The notes below the pieces were generated by a model that was not told where the DNA came from, did no database searches, and was given only the letters and a program-made list of their open reading frames with translations. Made by a program: the position numbers and the translations under genes. Of a DNA stretch of 64,000 nucleotides, positions 48,030 through 56,848 are shown piece after piece (positions within the stretch are counted from its first letter, which is position 1; each line of letters starts with the position of its first letter). The stretch lies in assembly GCF_900105805.1 (NCBI RefSeq), contig NZ_LT629788.1, forward strand, positions 5,130,501 through 5,194,500, in the 5' to 3' direction. This DNA is from Pseudomonas moraviensis. Lineage in GTDB: Bacteria > Pseudomonadota > Gammaproteobacteria > Pseudomonadales > Pseudomonadaceae.

Positions 48030-50353
48030 CAGCGTTTCTTCAACTGCTTGGCGTTGGCGAACAGCGAGGCCATCGCGTTGTTCACCGGCGCGGCGGTCGC
48101 GGTTTCCTTGCGCGGCGCGTTGCCGGAGGACTGGCGCGGTGCCGAGCCCGGACGCGAGCCACGGGCGCCGTCGATTTTTTCGCCCGGGGTGTCGCTCATG
48201 CGCATCGACAGGCCGACGCGTTTGCGCGGGATATCGACTTCCATGACTTTCACTTTCACCACGTCACCGGCCTTGACCGCTTCGCGTGGGTCCTTGATGA
48301 ACTTCTCCGACAGCGCCGAGATGTGCACCAGACCGTCCTGATGCACGCCGATGTCGACGAATGCACCGAACGCGGTAACGTTGGTTACCACGCCTTCGAG
48401 GATCATCCCCAGTTGCAGGTCCTTGAGGTCTTCTACGCCTTCCTGGAACTCGGCGGTCTTGAACTCCGGCCGCGGATCGCGACCGGGTTTTTCCAGTTCT
48501 TGCAGGATGTCGGTAACGGTCGGCAGACCGAAGGTTTCGTCGGTGAATTTCTTCGGGTCCAGACGCTTGAGGAACGCGGCATCGCCGATCAGCGAGCGGA
48601 TGTCGCGGTCGGTTTCAGCAGCAATGCGCTGCACCAGCGGATAGGCTTCCGGGTGCACCGCCGAGGAGTCCAGCGGGTTATCGCCGTTCATCACGCGCAA
48701 GAAACCGGCGGCCTGTTCGAAGGTTTTTTCGCCCAGTCGCGCCACTTTCTTCAGCGCCGCACGGGTCTTGAATGCGCCGTGTTCGTCACGGTGAGCAACG
48801 ATGTTCTGCGCCAGCGTTGCATTGAGGCCGGAGATCCGCGCCAGCAGTGCCACGGAGGCGGTGTTCACATCCACGCCCACGGCGTTCACGCAGTCCTCGA
48901 CCACCGCGTCAAGACCGCGCGCCAGTTTCAGCTGCGAGACATCGTGCTGGTACTGGCCGACACCGATGGATTTCGGGTCGATTTTCACCAGCTCGGCGAG
49001 CGGATCCTGCAGACGACGGGCGATCGACACGGCACCACGGATCGACACGTCGAGGTCCGGGAATTCCTTGGCCGCCAGTTCTGATGCGGAGTACACCGAG
49101 GCGCCGGCTTCGGACACCATGACCTTGGTCATCTTCATCGCTGGATATTTTTTGATCAGCTCGATCGCCAGCTTGTCGGTCTCACGGCTGGCGGTGCCGT
49201 TGCCGATGGCGATCAGGTCCACCGAGTGCTTGGCGCACAGAGCGGCAAGAATGGCGATGGTCTGATCCCATTTGTTGTGGGGCACGTGTGGGTAAACCGT
49301 GGCGTGATCGAGCAGCTTGCCGGTGGAGTCGACTACGGCAACCTTGCAGCCGGTGCGCAGACCCGGGTCGAGGCCCAGGGTGGCGCGCGGGCCGGCCGGA
49401 GCGGCCAGCAGCAGGTCGTGCAGGTTGTGCGCGAAAACGTTGATCGCTTCGGTTTCGGCGCCGTCGCGCAACTCACCGAGCAGGTCGGTTTCCAGGTGGG
49501 TGTACAGTTTGACCTTCCAGGTCCAGCGCACCACTTCGCTCAGCCATTTGTCCGCCGGGCGGTTCTGGTTCTGAATGCCGAACTGCTGGGCGATCATGCC
49601 TTCGCACGGGTGCATGGTGCCGGGCAGCTCATCGCCGACCTTCAGCGCGGAGCTGAGAATGCCTTCGTTGCGACCGCGGAAAATCGCCAGGGCGCGGTGC
49701 GACGGCATGCTTTTCAGCGGCTCGTCGTGTTCGAAGTAATCACGGAACTTGGCGCCTTCCTCTTCCTTGCCAGCGATGACGCGGGCACTGAGGATCGCTT
49801 CCTGCTTGAGGAAATTACGCAGTTTTTCCAGCAGGGCGGCGTCTTCGGCGAAACGCTCCATGAGGATGTACTTGGCGCCTTCCAGCGCAGCCTTGACGTC
49901 GGCCACGCCTTTTTCGGCGTCGACGAAGCGCGCGGCTTCGGTTTCCGGCGCCAGGTTCGGGTCGTTGAACAGACCGTCGGCCAGTTCGCCGAGGCCGGCT
50001 TCGAGGGCGATCTGGCCTTTGGTGCGGCGCTTCTGCTTGTACGGCAGGTACAGGTCTTCGAGGCGCGTCTTGGTGTCGGCGAGCTTGATGTCACGCTCAA
50101 GGGCCGGGGTGAGTTTGCCTTGCTCTTCGATGCTGGCGAGGATGCTGATGCGCCGTTCGTCGAGTTCTCGCAGGTAGCGCAGGCGCTCTTCCAGATGACG
50201 CAACTGGGTGTCATCGAGGCTGCCGGTCACTTCTTTTCGGTAACGGGCGATGAAGGGAACGGTAGAACCTTCATCGAGTAGCGCGACGGCCGCTTCGACC
50301 TGTTGTGGGCGTACGCCGAGTTCCTCGGCGATGCGGCTGTTGATGCTGTCCAT
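48029..50353 (-). CDS. tex: Tex-family RNA-binding transcription accessory protein
   Basis: This 774-residue nucleic-acid-binding protein has an N-terminal Tex domain, a YqgF-like RNase H fold (LGLDPGLRTGCKVAVVDSTG, about 325-345), helix-hairpin-helix units (around SVALLARISGLNATLAQNIV), and a C-terminal S1 domain (GVVTNVTAFGAFVDIGVHQDG ... KVMEVDIPRKRVGLSMRMSD). The tail is Pro/Ser/Arg-rich and disordered. AGGTGG precedes the ATG at 50353; the five-codon extension to 50368 has no better signal. It is the upstream gene of the tex-thioesterase pair. Confidence 0.93.
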   Translation of the reverse strand: MDSINSRIAEELGVRPQQVEAAVALLDEGSTVPFIARYRKEVTGSLDDTQLRHLEERLRYLRELDERRISILASIEEQGKLTPALERDIKLADTKTRLEDLYLPYKQKRRTKGQIALEAGLGELADGLFNDPNLAPETEAARFVDAEKGVADVKAALEGAKYILMERFAEDAALLEKLRNFLKQEAILSARVIAGKEEEGAKFRDYFEHDEPLKSMPSHRALAIFRGRNEGILSSALKVGDELPGTMHPCEGMIAQQFGIQNQNRPADKWLSEVVRWTWKVKLYTHLETDLLGELRDGAETEAINVFAHNLHDLLLAAPAGPRATLGLDPGLRTGCKVAVVDSTGKLLDHATVYPHVPHNKWDQTIAILAALCAKHSVDLIAIGNGTASRETDKLAIELIKKYPAMKMTKVMVSEAGASVYSASELAAKEFPDLDVSIRGAVSIARRLQDPLAELVKIDPKSIGVGQYQHDVSQLKLARGLDAVVEDCVNAVGVDVNTASVALLARISGLNATLAQNIVAHRDEHGAFKTRAALKKVARLGEKTFEQAAGFLRVMNGDNPLDSSAVHPEAYPLVQRIAAETDRDIRSLIGDAAFLKRLDPKKFTDETFGLPTVTDILQELEKPGRDPRPEFKTAEFQEGVEDLKDLQLGMILEGVVTNVTAFGAFVDIGVHQDGLVHISALSEKFIKDPREAVKAGDVVKVKVMEVDIPRKRVGLSMRMSDTPGEKIDGARGSRPGSAPRQSSGNAPRKETATAAPVNNAMASLFANAKQLKKR

Positions 50354-50711
50354 AAAACCACCTGACATAGTGTGAAAGCAGGCTCACAGGCACGCTGATA
50401 AAGGCCTGGAGGCTGATTGAGCGGCTGGAAAATGGCCGCTGCCTGGATCAAGAGGCTGTCCATTGACCCGTGAAATCGAACAGTTGCTGCACAGGGCCGG
50501 AAAAAATACCGGCCACTTACGGTAACGATTCAGACGTTGCCTGGCGCAAAACGCCGCGCATTATAACCAGCGTTCTGTCATTCGGGGGCGTTGCAGGCTG
50601 TAGGCATAAACCCCGGTTTTCTGGCAGTGAAGGAAAAATCTGCTAACAATGCACACGGTGCGTATAACGGCAGCTACGCCATAATGCGCGCCGAGCTAAA
50701 AGGAGCATCCA
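50354..50711. promoter_or_regulatory. Divergent promoter region tex / ompR
   Basis: This 358-bp spacer separates divergent tex and ompR. A CATAAT -10-like box lies at 50680-50685, 27 bp before the ompR start, with GTATAACG just upstream. No REP or hairpin with a T-run is visible. Confidence 0.45.
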
Positions 50712-51452
50712 ATGAGCAGCACTGCACAAACGGCTGAAGGCGAAAAAATTCTTATCGTTGATGACGATCCGGGGCTGAGCAGCCTGCTGGAGCGTTTCTT
50801 CGTCAGCAAGGGCTACCGTGCCCGTACCGTTCCGAACACCGAGCAGATGGATCGTCTGCTGGCGCGTGAAGTGTTCAATCTGGTCGTCCTCGACCTGATG
50901 CTGCCGGGCGAAGACGGCCTGACCGCGTGCCGCCGCCTGCGTGGCGCGAACAACCAGATTCCGATCATCATGCTCACCGCCAAGGGCGATGAGCTGAGCC
51001 GTATCAAGGGCCTCGAACTGGGCGCCGACGATTACCTGGCCAAGCCGTTCAACCCGGACGAGCTGATGGCGCGGGTCAAAGCCGTATTGCGCCGTCAGGC
51101 CGCACCGGTACCGGGCGCGCCGGGCAGTGAAGACGAAAACGTCACCTTCGGTGATTACGTGTTGTCGCTGGCCACCCGCGAACTCAAGCGGGGCGATGAA
51201 GTGCACATGCTCACCACCGGTGAGTTCGCTGTGCTCAAGGCGCTGGTGATGAACGCGCGTCAGCCGCTGACCCGCGACAAACTGATGAACCTCGCCCGTG
51301 GCCGGGAATGGGATGCACTGGAGCGTTCCATCGACGTGCAGATCTCGCGTCTGCGCCGGATGATCGAACCCGATGCGTCGAAACCGCGCTATATCCAGAC
51401 CGTCTGGGGCGTGGGCTACGTGTTCGTACCGGATGGCACCGCCACCAAGTGA
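50712..51452 (+). CDS. ompR: OmpR-type response regulator (AmgR orthologue)
   Basis: This 246-residue OmpR/PhoB response regulator has a receiver domain with acidic pocket D17-D19, phosphorylation site D61 (VVLDLMLPGEDG), and a Lys in LTAKGDE. A winged-helix effector domain follows (about 140-243: RQPLTRDKLMNLARGREWDALERSI, SRLRRMIEPD, VWGVGYVF). AAAAGGAGC precedes the ATG. By gene order it corresponds to P. aeruginosa AmgR, which controls envelope stress and aminoglycoside tolerance, and is named OmpR in many P. fluorescens genomes. Confidence 0.95.
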   Translation: MSSTAQTAEGEKILIVDDDPGLSSLLERFFVSKGYRARTVPNTEQMDRLLAREVFNLVVLDLMLPGEDGLTACRRLRGANNQIPIIMLTAKGDELSRIKGLELGADDYLAKPFNPDELMARVKAVLRRQAAPVPGAPGSEDENVTFGDYVLSLATRELKRGDEVHMLTTGEFAVLKALVMNARQPLTRDKLMNLARGREWDALERSIDVQISRLRRMIEPDASKPRYIQTVWGVGYVFVPDGTATK

Positions 51453-51460
51453 TCGGTGAT

Positions 51461-51552
51461 TTGTAGGAGCGGGTCTGCCGGTATTGGTCGCACGGCCATT
51501 GCCACAGACTCGCAATCCGCAATATGCGAGCATTGCTCGCTCCTGCAAGTGT
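51461..51552. repeat. Degenerate REP-like pair between ompR and envZ
   Basis: TTGTAGGAGCGGGTCTGCC at 51461 and GCGAGCATTGCTCGCTCCTG to about 51546 are imperfect inverted copies around CACGGCCATTGCC. It resembles a divergent REP class. Confidence 0.6.
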
Positions 51553-51565
51553 GTAGCGGTTAAAG

Positions 51566-52879
51566 ATGAAAACCCCCGTCTGGTTCCCCCAAAGCTTTTT
51601 CTCTCGCACCCTTTGGCTGGTGCTTATCGTCGTGCTGTTTTCCAAGGCGCTGACCCTGGTTTATCTGTTGATGAACGAGGACGTGCTGGTGGATCGCCAA
51701 TACAGTCACGGTGTCGCTCTGACGCTGCGCGCCTATTGGGCCGCCGATGAAGAAAACCGCGCAAAAATTGCCGATGCCGCGACCCTGATTCGTGTGGTCG
51801 GTGCCGGTGTGCCGGAAGGCGAACAGCACTGGCCGTACAGTGAAATCTATCAGCGGCAGATGCAGGCGGAACTGGGTGCCGACACCGAAGTGCGTTTGCG
51901 CATGCATTCGCCGCCGGCGTTGTGGGTTCGCGCGCCGAGCCTGGGCGATGGCTGGCTGAAAGTACCGTTGTATCCACATCCGCTGCGCGGTCAGAAAATC
52001 TGGAACGTGCTCGGCTGGTTCCTTGCCATCGGCCTCTTGTCCACTGCATCGGCATGGATTTTCGTCAGCCAGCTCAACCAGCCGTTGAAGCGACTCGTCT
52101 ATGCCGCGCGGCAACTTGGCCAGGGCCGCAGCGTACGCCTGCCGATCAGCGATACGCCCAGCGAAATGACCGAGGTCTACCGCGCGTTCAACCAGATGGC
52201 CGAAGACGTCGAACAGGCCGGGCGCGAACGTGAGCTGATGCTGGCGGGGGTTTCCCATGACTTGCGCACGCCGCTGACACGCTTGCGCCTGTCGCTGGAA
52301 TTGATGGGCGACCACACCGACCTCACCGACGACATGGTCCGCGACATCGAGGACATGGACGCGATTCTCGACCAGTTCCTCGCGTTCATTCGCGACGGTC
52401 GCGACGAATCGGTGGAAGAAGTCGACCTCAGCGATCTGGTGCGCGAAGTCGCCGCGCCCTATAACCAGAACGAAGAAAAAGTGCGTTTGCGCCTGGAACC
52501 GATCCAGCCATTTCCGCTACGTCGAGTATCGATGAAACGCCTGCTCAACAACCTGATCGGCAACGCCTTGAACCATGCCGGTACGGGTGTTGAGGTCGCG
52601 GCTTATGTGTCGGGAGATACCAGCGCGCCGTATGTGGTGCTGAGCGTAATGGACCGTGGTGCGGGGATCGATCCGTCGGAACTTGAGGCGATCTTCAACC
52701 CGTTTACCCGAGGCGATCGGGCTCGCGGTGGCAAAGGTACCGGGCTGGGACTGGCGATCGTGAAAAGGATTGCGGCGATGCATGGCGGCAATGTCGAATT
52801 GCGCAACCGGTCCGGAGGTGGGCTTGAGGCGCGGGTGAGATTGCCGCTGGGATTGATGTTGCCCCGGGATGCTGTGTAG
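51566..52879 (+). CDS. envZ: EnvZ-type sensor histidine kinase (AmgS orthologue)
   Basis: This inner-membrane sensor kinase (437 aa) has a first helix (about 11-36), a ~110-residue periplasmic domain, a second helix (about 147-168), and HAMP, then HisKA with the phospho-accepting H231 (GVSHDLRTPLTRLR) and an HATPase domain with N-box NNLIGNALNHA, G1 DRGAGI, F/G2 GKGTGLGLAIV. It is 113 bp after ompR with a REP-like element in the gap. It acts as kinase for the upstream regulator. Confidence 0.94.
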   Translation: MKTPVWFPQSFFSRTLWLVLIVVLFSKALTLVYLLMNEDVLVDRQYSHGVALTLRAYWAADEENRAKIADAATLIRVVGAGVPEGEQHWPYSEIYQRQMQAELGADTEVRLRMHSPPALWVRAPSLGDGWLKVPLYPHPLRGQKIWNVLGWFLAIGLLSTASAWIFVSQLNQPLKRLVYAARQLGQGRSVRLPISDTPSEMTEVYRAFNQMAEDVEQAGRERELMLAGVSHDLRTPLTRLRLSLELMGDHTDLTDDMVRDIEDMDAILDQFLAFIRDGRDESVEEVDLSDLVREVAAPYNQNEEKVRLRLEPIQPFPLRRVSMKRLLNNLIGNALNHAGTGVEVAAYVSGDTSAPYVVLSVMDRGAGIDPSELEAIFNPFTRGDRARGGKGTGLGLAIVKRIAAMHGGNVELRNRSGGGLEARVRLPLGLMLPRDAV

Positions 52880-52882
52880 ATC

Positions 52883-53071
52883 AAAAGCCCCTCACCCCCA
52901 GCCCTCTCCCAGAGGGAGAGGGGGCCGACCGAAGTGTCTGACGTCATGCATCGACCTGCAAAATTCGGTCGAGTATGGATTCAGTGTTGCTCGTTCAAGT
53001 CGGCGTAGTTCTCCGATATCCCCCAATCGGTCCCCTCTCCCTATGGGAGAGGGTTAGGGTGAGGGGCTCTT
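52883..53071. repeat. ~185-bp palindromic-ended element, copy 5
   Basis: Ends AAAAGCCCCTCACCCCCAGC and GGTTAGGGTGAGGGGCTCTT; core ATCGACCTGCAAAATTCGGT. It fills the gap between convergent envZ and rimK. Confidence 0.9.
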
Positions 53072-53081
53072 GCTCTTCGCT

Positions 53082-53987
53082 TTAGCCCTTGCCCTTGGTC
53101 CGGGTCATATTCGGCCCGCCATTCTTTTCCAGGTGTTCGATGATGATCCCGGCCACGTTCTTGCCGGTGGTAGTCTCGATCCCTTCCAGTCCCGGCGACG
53201 AATTCACTTCCATCACCAGCGGCCCGTGATTGGAACGCAGGATATCCACGCCCGCCACCGCCAGACCCATCACCTTGGCGGCGCGTAACGCGGTCATGCG
53301 TTCTTCCGGGGTGATCTTGATCAGGCTGGCGCTGCCGCCGCGATGCAGATTGGAACGGAACTCCCCCGGTTTGGCCTGGCGCTTCATCGCCGCGATCACC
53401 TTGTCGCCGACCACGAAGCAGCGGATATCCGCGCCGCCGGCTTCCTTGATGTATTCCTGGACCATGATGTTCTGCTTCAGGCCCATGAACGCTTCGATCA
53501 CCGACTCTGCCGCTGTTGCGGTTTCGCACAGCACCACGCCGATGCCCTGAGTGCCTTCGAGCACCTTGATCACCAGCGGTGCGCCGTTGACCATGGCGAT
53601 CAGGTCGGGAATATCGTCTGGCGAGTGGGCAAAACCGGTGACCGGCAAACCGATTCCGCGCCGCGACAGCAGCTGCAACGAACGCAATTTATCCCGGGAG
53701 CGAGCAATGGCCACCGACTCGTTGAGCGGGAACACGCCCATCATTTCGAACTGACGCAACACCGCGCAGCCGTAGAACGTCACCGACGCGCCGATCCGCG
53801 GGATCACCGCATCAAAACCTTCCAGCGGTTTGCCGCGGTAGTGGATCTGCGGCTTGTGGCTGGCAATGTTCATGTAGGCGCGCAAGGTGTCGATCACCAC
53901 CATTTCATGCCCGCGCTCGATTCCGGCTTCGACCAGACGGCGGGTGGAATACAGACGCGGATTACGCGACAGCACAGCGATCTTCAT
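53082..53987 (-). CDS. rimK: Ribosomal protein S6 glutamate ligase RimK
   Basis: This ATP-grasp ligase (301 aa) adds glutamates to the C-terminus of ribosomal protein S6 (RpsF). ATP-grasp landmarks: DKLRSLQLLSRRGIGLPVTG, PLVIKVLEGTQGIGVVL, EYIKEAGGADIRCFVVGDKV and the metal-binding VMEVNSSPGLEGIE. It is the last gene of rimA-rimB-rimK and overlaps rimB by four bases (ATGA). Work in P. fluorescens SBW25 (by my recollection) shows RimK activity is controlled by RimA, RimB and c-di-GMP. Confidence 0.95.
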   Translation of the reverse strand: MKIAVLSRNPRLYSTRRLVEAGIERGHEMVVIDTLRAYMNIASHKPQIHYRGKPLEGFDAVIPRIGASVTFYGCAVLRQFEMMGVFPLNESVAIARSRDKLRSLQLLSRRGIGLPVTGFAHSPDDIPDLIAMVNGAPLVIKVLEGTQGIGVVLCETATAAESVIEAFMGLKQNIMVQEYIKEAGGADIRCFVVGDKVIAAMKRQAKPGEFRSNLHRGGSASLIKITPEERMTALRAAKVMGLAVAGVDILRSNHGPLVMEVNSSPGLEGIETTTGKNVAGIIIEHLEKNGGPNMTRTKGKG

Positions 53988-54463
53988 GCAACACCTGTGG
54001 AAGAGGTAGATACCGGGAACACCGGCTTGTCTTGTACATATTTGATGCCCGGATTGACCACCAACTGGCCATCGATCAGGGCTTTGGAGCCGAGCAACAG
54101 GCGATAGCGCATGGACTTGCGGCAGGCCAGGGTGAATTCCACCGGCCAGACCCGATCACCCAGGGCCAGCGTGGTGCTTATCACGTAGCGCACCTGCGCA
54201 TGGCCATTGGAGCTTTTGATGGTTTTGCGCGTGACCAGCGGGGCTTCGCAGCGCCGGTGACGCAATTGCACCACCGTGCCCAGGTGCGCGGTGAAGCGCA
54301 CCCATTTCTCGCCGTCGCGCTCGAACGGTTCGATATCGGTGGCGTGCAGGCTGGAAGTGCTGGCGCCGGTGTCGATTTTCGCGCGCAGGCCGGCGACTCC
54401 CAGGCCCGGGAGCGCCACCCACTCGCGCAGACCGACAACGGTCAAATGATCAAATGTCTTCAA
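53984..54463 (-). CDS. rimB: RimB, retropepsin-like ATP-dependent zinc protease family protein
   Basis: This 159-residue protein has the retropepsin-like active-site motif KIDTGASTSSLHA (D31). The family (DUF785/RimB) has one aspartate per chain. The start codon appears to be a TTG at 54463; no ATG lies in frame upstream before the rimA stop, and no clear ribosome-binding site is seen, so translation is probably coupled to rimA (17 bp upstream). In P. fluorescens RimB modulates RimK. Confidence 0.88.
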   Translation of the reverse strand: MKTFDHLTVVGLREWVALPGLGVAGLRAKIDTGASTSSLHATDIEPFERDGEKWVRFTAHLGTVVQLRHRRCEAPLVTRKTIKSSNGHAQVRYVISTTLALGDRVWPVEFTLACRKSMRYRLLLGSKALIDGQLVVNPGIKYVQDKPVFPVSTSSTGVA

Positions 54464-54479
54464 AGAAAAAAACCAAGAG

Positions 54480-55259
54480 TTAACGCTTCCAGGCCTCGTC
54501 TGGCACCCGGGGCAACGCTTTGAACGCAGGTTTGGCGAACCAGTAGCCCTGCATCAGAAATATTCCACAGTCCGCGAGGAAATCCCGTTCCCCGACGCTC
54601 TCGATGCCCTCGGCGATGACTGTAACGTTCAACTCCGCACACATTGTGACAATCCCCCGCACGATCACCTGACGGACACGGTCTTGATCGACATCGCGGA
54701 TCAGCGCCATGTCGAGTTTGATCAGGTCCGGTTGGAAATCAGCCAGCAGATTGAGCCCCGAATAGCCGGCACCGAAATCGTCGATGGCGGTCTTGAAGCC
54801 GAATTCGCGGTATTCACGCAGAATATTGGTCAAATGGCGATAATTATCTACGTGCTCGATTTCCAGGGTTTCGAAAATCAGCCGGTCGATCGGAAAGTTG
54901 TGTTTTCGTGCGGCCTCCAGCGTGCTGCGAATGCACAGCTCTGGACGGTAGACGGCGTTGGGCAAAAAGTTGATCGACAAGTGTGTCTGCATATTAAGAC
55001 TGGCCGCACCTTCGATGGCGCGGGTCCGGCAGAGCTGGTCGAAACGGTAGCGATTGTCTTCTGTAACCTGATTTAACACGGACAGTGCGCCTTCTCCTGC
55101 GATGCCTCGCACCAGTGCTTCGTGGGCAAACACGGACTGATCGCGCAGGTCGACGATCGGCTGGAAGGCGAAGGCAAAATCGAAGTCCAGCGGCTCGCTT
55201 TGCTGACAGCCCTGGCAACCGCCCTTGGGCGAGGTCAATGAAGTCGGGAATTTTGTCAC
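54480..55259 (-). CDS. rimA: RimA, EAL-domain c-di-GMP phosphodiesterase
   Basis: This cytoplasmic EAL-domain protein (259 aa) hydrolyses cyclic-di-GMP. The EAL motif is EALVRG (about residue 48-53), metal and catalytic stretches are FLPNAVYRPE (N), FETLEIEH, DDFGAGYSGLN and VIAEGIES (about 215-222). The start is GTG with GGAG 8-9 nt upstream. Two N-terminal cysteines (GCQGC) could bind a metal. It is the first gene of the rimABK operon. In the catalytic ETLE position the classical second glutamate of EITE is retained. Confidence 0.9.
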   Translation of the reverse strand: MTKFPTSLTSPKGGCQGCQQSEPLDFDFAFAFQPIVDLRDQSVFAHEALVRGIAGEGALSVLNQVTEDNRYRFDQLCRTRAIEGAASLNMQTHLSINFLPNAVYRPELCIRSTLEAARKHNFPIDRLIFETLEIEHVDNYRHLTNILREYREFGFKTAIDDFGAGYSGLNLLADFQPDLIKLDMALIRDVDQDRVRQVIVRGIVTMCAELNVTVIAEGIESVGERDFLADCGIFLMQGYWFAKPAFKALPRVPDEAWKR

Positions 55260-55375
55260 TCGGTCACTCCAGGCCGGTCATGCGGCGAAGATCACAGTCT
55301 ATCTGGTGGGCCGAGTTCTTGCGCCCGACAGAAACGGTAGTACAGTTCCGACTACTGGCTGAACGAGGAATTCAT

Positions 55376-55780
55376 ATGGCGCAGAAACAGGAGGAGGACG
55401 ACAAGGTCCGCCTCGATAAATGGCTATGGGCGGCACGCTTCTATAAAACCCGTGCCCTGGCCAAAGCGGCCATTGAAAGTGGCAAGGTGCACTGTCGTGG
55501 CGAACGCTGCAAACCGGGCAAGGAACCACGCATAGGCGATGAGTTCGAAATTCGCACCGGCTTCGAAGTGCGCACCGTGAGGGTCGAGGCCTTGTCGATC
55601 GTGCGTCGGGGCGCACCCGAGGCGCAGACCTTGTACGCCGAGACCGAGGCGAGTATCGCCAAGCGTGAAGCGGCTGCGGCAATGCGCAGGGCAGGGTCGT
55701 TGGGCGTGAGCACCGATGGCAAGCCGAGCAAGAAGCAGCGGCGCGATCTGTTCAAGTTTCGCGGTAGCAGCAACGAATGA
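55376..55780 (+). CDS. hslR: Heat-shock RNA-binding protein HslR (S4 domain)
   Basis: This 134-residue protein recycles stalled 50S subunits carrying peptidyl-tRNA (Hsp15). The S4 RNA-binding domain is RLDKWLWAARFYKTRALAKA ... KVHCRGERCKPG (about 12-60). The C-terminal tail is highly basic. GAGGAA precedes the ATG at 55376. It is divergent from rimA and upstream of the PAP2 phosphatase in the same island that holds hslO. Confidence 0.93.
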   Translation: MAQKQEEDDKVRLDKWLWAARFYKTRALAKAAIESGKVHCRGERCKPGKEPRIGDEFEIRTGFEVRTVRVEALSIVRRGAPEAQTLYAETEASIAKREAAAAMRRAGSLGVSTDGKPSKKQRRDLFKFRGSSNE

Positions 55781-55798
55781 CGTGAGTTGAACACTATT

Positions 55799-55931
55799 GT
55801 GGCGAGGGAGCTTGCTCCCGCTGGCGGCCGAAGGACGCCCTGTACCGTCGAGCAGTGCGCCTCAAGCGACAAATGCACCGACCGGTATGGCGACTGTTGC
55901 GCAACCGAGCGGGAGCAAGCTCCCTCGCCAC
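55799..55931. repeat. Inverted REP pair, GTGGCGAGGGAGC class
   Basis: TGTGGCGAGGGAGCTTGCTC (55799) and GAGCAAGCTCCCTCGCCACA (to 55931). It lies between the convergent hslR and PAP2 genes. Confidence 0.9.
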
Positions 55932-55938
55932 AGGTTCA

Positions 55939-56742
55939 TCAGCGTGCGGCAGACACCACACTCATCCGCGACACTAGCGGCAACATGCCCAGCAGTGCGA
56001 AAACCGGTGCGGTCAGCTTCAACCAGAAGTTCGACGCGTGCCAGGCAAAGGGCGTGTAGTAACCCCAGCCCAACGCCCAGACCGCCAGCAGCACGCCACC
56101 GATGTAATCGTCCTGGCCCCAGTGCGCGCCAGCCACCAGGCGCGGCAACATGAACAGCACTGCCAGACCCCAGATCGTGAAAAACTGGCCGACGGTGCGG
56201 CTGAACACGCCCATGAACAACGCCCAGATCAACAGCACCGAGGCATGATCACCCGGGAAACTCTGGCCCGAACGATCCTTCAGCTCCCAGGTTTTTTCCA
56301 GATGCGGAAAGTAATCGCTGATGTGCACGGCGCCCTCGATCACCATCGACGGGCTGCTGTGCTGCCAGCCCATGTGATCGGCGAATTTGGAAAACAGCGC
56401 GCGAATCACCACCATCAACAGCAGGATCGAGAAAAAACCGAAGAATGCGCGGCGCACGTCGATTGCCCTGAAGACCCAGTCGCCCTTGATCAGCAGCGTC
56501 AGCAGAATCAGGCCAACGACAATGTCGAACGGACGCAGACTTGCAATTGCCCAGATGTGGAGCCATATCGGGTTGCTGGCCAGCGGTGCATTCAGCGAGC
56601 GGAACAGCCACTCGTCGAAAATCACACACAGCATCTGACCGGTAGGCCATAACCAGAAAGCCAGTAGCGCCAACGGCACTACGTTACACAGAACCAGCCG
56701 GCCGAGGTTCCACCTTGATTGGAACAAACCCGGATTGTTCAT
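55939..56742 (-). CDS. PAP2-family membrane phosphatase
   Basis: This 267-residue inner-membrane phosphatase has six helices. The active-site motifs are KDRSGQSFPGDHAS (motif 1/2 with PGDH) and PRLVAGAHWGQD (R-x5-H-x3-D). GGGAGG precedes the ATG. Likely substrates are membrane phospholipids, undecaprenyl pyrophosphate or lipid A phosphates; the sequence does not decide. It is divergent from hslO and conserved in this gene order in Pseudomonas. Confidence 0.9.
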   Translation of the reverse strand: MNNPGLFQSRWNLGRLVLCNVVPLALLAFWLWPTGQMLCVIFDEWLFRSLNAPLASNPIWLHIWAIASLRPFDIVVGLILLTLLIKGDWVFRAIDVRRAFFGFFSILLLMVVIRALFSKFADHMGWQHSSPSMVIEGAVHISDYFPHLEKTWELKDRSGQSFPGDHASVLLIWALFMGVFSRTVGQFFTIWGLAVLFMLPRLVAGAHWGQDDYIGGVLLAVWALGWGYYTPFAWHASNFWLKLTAPVFALLGMLPLVSRMSVVSAAR

Positions 56743-56848
56743 AAAATGCCTCCCATGGCGAAAAGCGCCGGCACCAAAAAAAGTGCCAGCAAGCGCAAAT
56801 TTTCACGTTTTGTAACCATTTTGTCATCACATTCAGATACCCAGACCT

